64,000 nt of DNA from an uncultured Prevotella sp. GTDB lineage: Bacteria > Bacteroidota > Bacteroidia > Bacteroidales > Bacteroidaceae. The notes beneath the pieces are model-generated. The model had not been told where the DNA came from. It did not search any database and saw nothing but the letters and a program-made list of their open reading frames with translations. Below, piece by piece: positions 63,220 to 64,000 of this stretch (the first letter of the stretch is position 1; every line of letters begins with the position of its first letter). The DNA lies in contig CALUGP010000002.1 of NCBI GenBank assembly GCA_944320195.1, forward strand, positions 62,001 to 126,000, given 5' to 3'. The translations under genes and the position numbers were made by a program.

Positions 63220-64000
63220 TCAAAAAATATTTTCCAATAGCTTAGGCAATTCTTCAAAATCATTAAACCAAATGACATTAAGCCCTAAATCATTCATTAT
63301 TTCTTCTTGAATTCTAACATTCTCAACATCTTGGTTCTCGTTTGAATTCCATGAGAATTTTGTCTTTTGTAAAAAGACAAAATGAGCACATCCATCATTT
63401 ATTTCATGCGAGAAGTCAAGCAGTCTCCGTAAATTTGGGTCTGTCATTGATAATCCTATAAAAAAGCACGTAGTCCTGCCTAAAGCATGCAATTGCTCGA
63501 CATTTGACCAAAGATATGCTTCTTTATATACATCATGGTAGTCTTCTTCACACAAGATGATTTTCGAATTTGGCAAATTGCTATTATTTTGTGGCAAAAC
63601 GCCATGAACATGATAAACAGGGAATTTCTCTTGAAAATCTCTATTGCCCTCATATACAGAAAAATTATTTACACCAAGTTTATTCAATTCCTGTTCTATC
63701 AAATCATCATAATTATAAGTAATGACACTTTCTATACCAACAATGCTTTTACCATAATTTGATTTTATGCATTTAGCTATAGTCTCCGCCAATTGACGTT
63801 CTGGATGTATTTCTTTATATAAAGAGTCATGCAGTTCTTGTATGAATTGTTCATCCTTAGAATGGAACAAGCCTGTTTTTATATATCTTGCTACTATCAA
63901 AGACGAATTGGCACAATTACATTGTATGCAGTCATAATCTGTATTAGAAAAAACAGTCTGGTGCTTTGTACTATATACAAGCATCTTTTTCAACAACTTG
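63220..64000 (-). CDS. SIR2-like domain protein (partial)
   Basis: The C-terminal 260 residues; the frame is open to the right edge, so the N-terminal Gly-rich NAD site is outside the window. Visible SIR2-like features are SVITYNYDDLIEQEL, FPVYHVHGVLP, ILCEEDYHDVYKEAYLWSNVEQLHAL and TTCFFIGLSMTDPNLRRLLDF. Proteins of this SIR2_2 type deplete NAD in several anti-phage systems. Whether it has a partner gene cannot be seen. AT-rich like the rest of this end. Confidence 0.78.
   Translation of the reverse strand, partial: KLLKKMLVYSTKHQTVFSNTDYDCIQCNCANSSLIVARYIKTGLFHSKDEQFIQELHDSLYKEIHPERQLAETIAKCIKSNYGKSIVGIESVITYNYDDLIEQELNKLGVNNFSVYEGNRDFQEKFPVYHVHGVLPQNNSNLPNSKIILCEEDYHDVYKEAYLWSNVEQLHALGRTTCFFIGLSMTDPNLRRLLDFSHEINDGCAHFVFLQKTKFSWNSNENQDVENVRIQEEIMNDLGLNVIWFNDFEELPKLLENIF

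Overview
The window looks like chromosome from a Bacteroidales bacterium close to Prevotella. The evidence is promoters of the Bacteroidetes type (TTTG, 19-20 bp, TAnnTTTG), a tmRNA tag ending ENKYALAA, a hybrid two-component regulator beside xylan enzymes, a Bacteroidetes-type LptD and TlpA/DUF4369 protein, and a xylanase cluster arranged like those described in rumen Prevotella. No tRNA, rRNA, CRISPR array, prophage or complete insertion sequence was recognised.

Layout. 1-374: fragment of a WecA-type sugar-phosphate transferase. 670-17639: glucuronoxylan use. A minus-strand set (GH43; GPH symporter, GH10 xylanase, intracellular GH43) faces a plus-strand set (GH115, hybrid regulator, GH67, GH35-like), with tmRNA in between. 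17915-21194: polyphosphate kinase and Ppx/GppA phosphatase. 21837-25823: outer-membrane receptor, Hsp20, TlpA-like protein. 26148-27491: a candidate preQ1-I riboswitch, YhhQ and QueF (queuosine precursor uptake and synthesis). 27654-43636: patatin-like outer-membrane protein, carboxyltransferase, HD protein, DUF362 ferredoxin, LptD, CPA2 antiporter, peptidase T and a TPR protein. 43843-48161: an aromatic amino acid operon (prephenate dehydratase, aminotransferase, DAHP synthase-chorismate mutase, prephenate dehydrogenase) behind a leader peptide with the run FFYFYFYF and a terminator/antiterminator pair. 48257-53580: nuclease-family protein, rhodanese lipoprotein, SDR, divergent WecB-like protein, SPFH and NfeD proteins. 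53900-64000: a polysaccharide locus (glycosyltransferases and a Wzy-like polymerase) broken by an HNH / AAA ATPase / Toprim-like cassette that resembles anti-phage defence, ending in a SIR2-like fragment.

The most unusual property is the density of interspersed palindromic repeats. Family R is twelve intergenic arrays, each about four units of 22 bp, whose arms fold into long hairpins and differ mainly by transitions. Most R arrays have a separate motif, TTGATTATCARnnnGTTAC, on one side. Family C consists of inverted pairs of a C-rich half-element (ACCCACCCCAACCCTCCC...). Families P (purine-rich), S (TCATTCCGC...) and T (AT-rich) also occur. Several enter coding sequence: 43 codons inside QueF, two places in the patatin gene, and the C-termini of the HD, NfeD and one glycosyltransferase protein. 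This resembles the coding palindromic elements known in Rickettsia.

All calls come from reading sequence and translations by eye. Family names rest on recognised motifs and not on searches.
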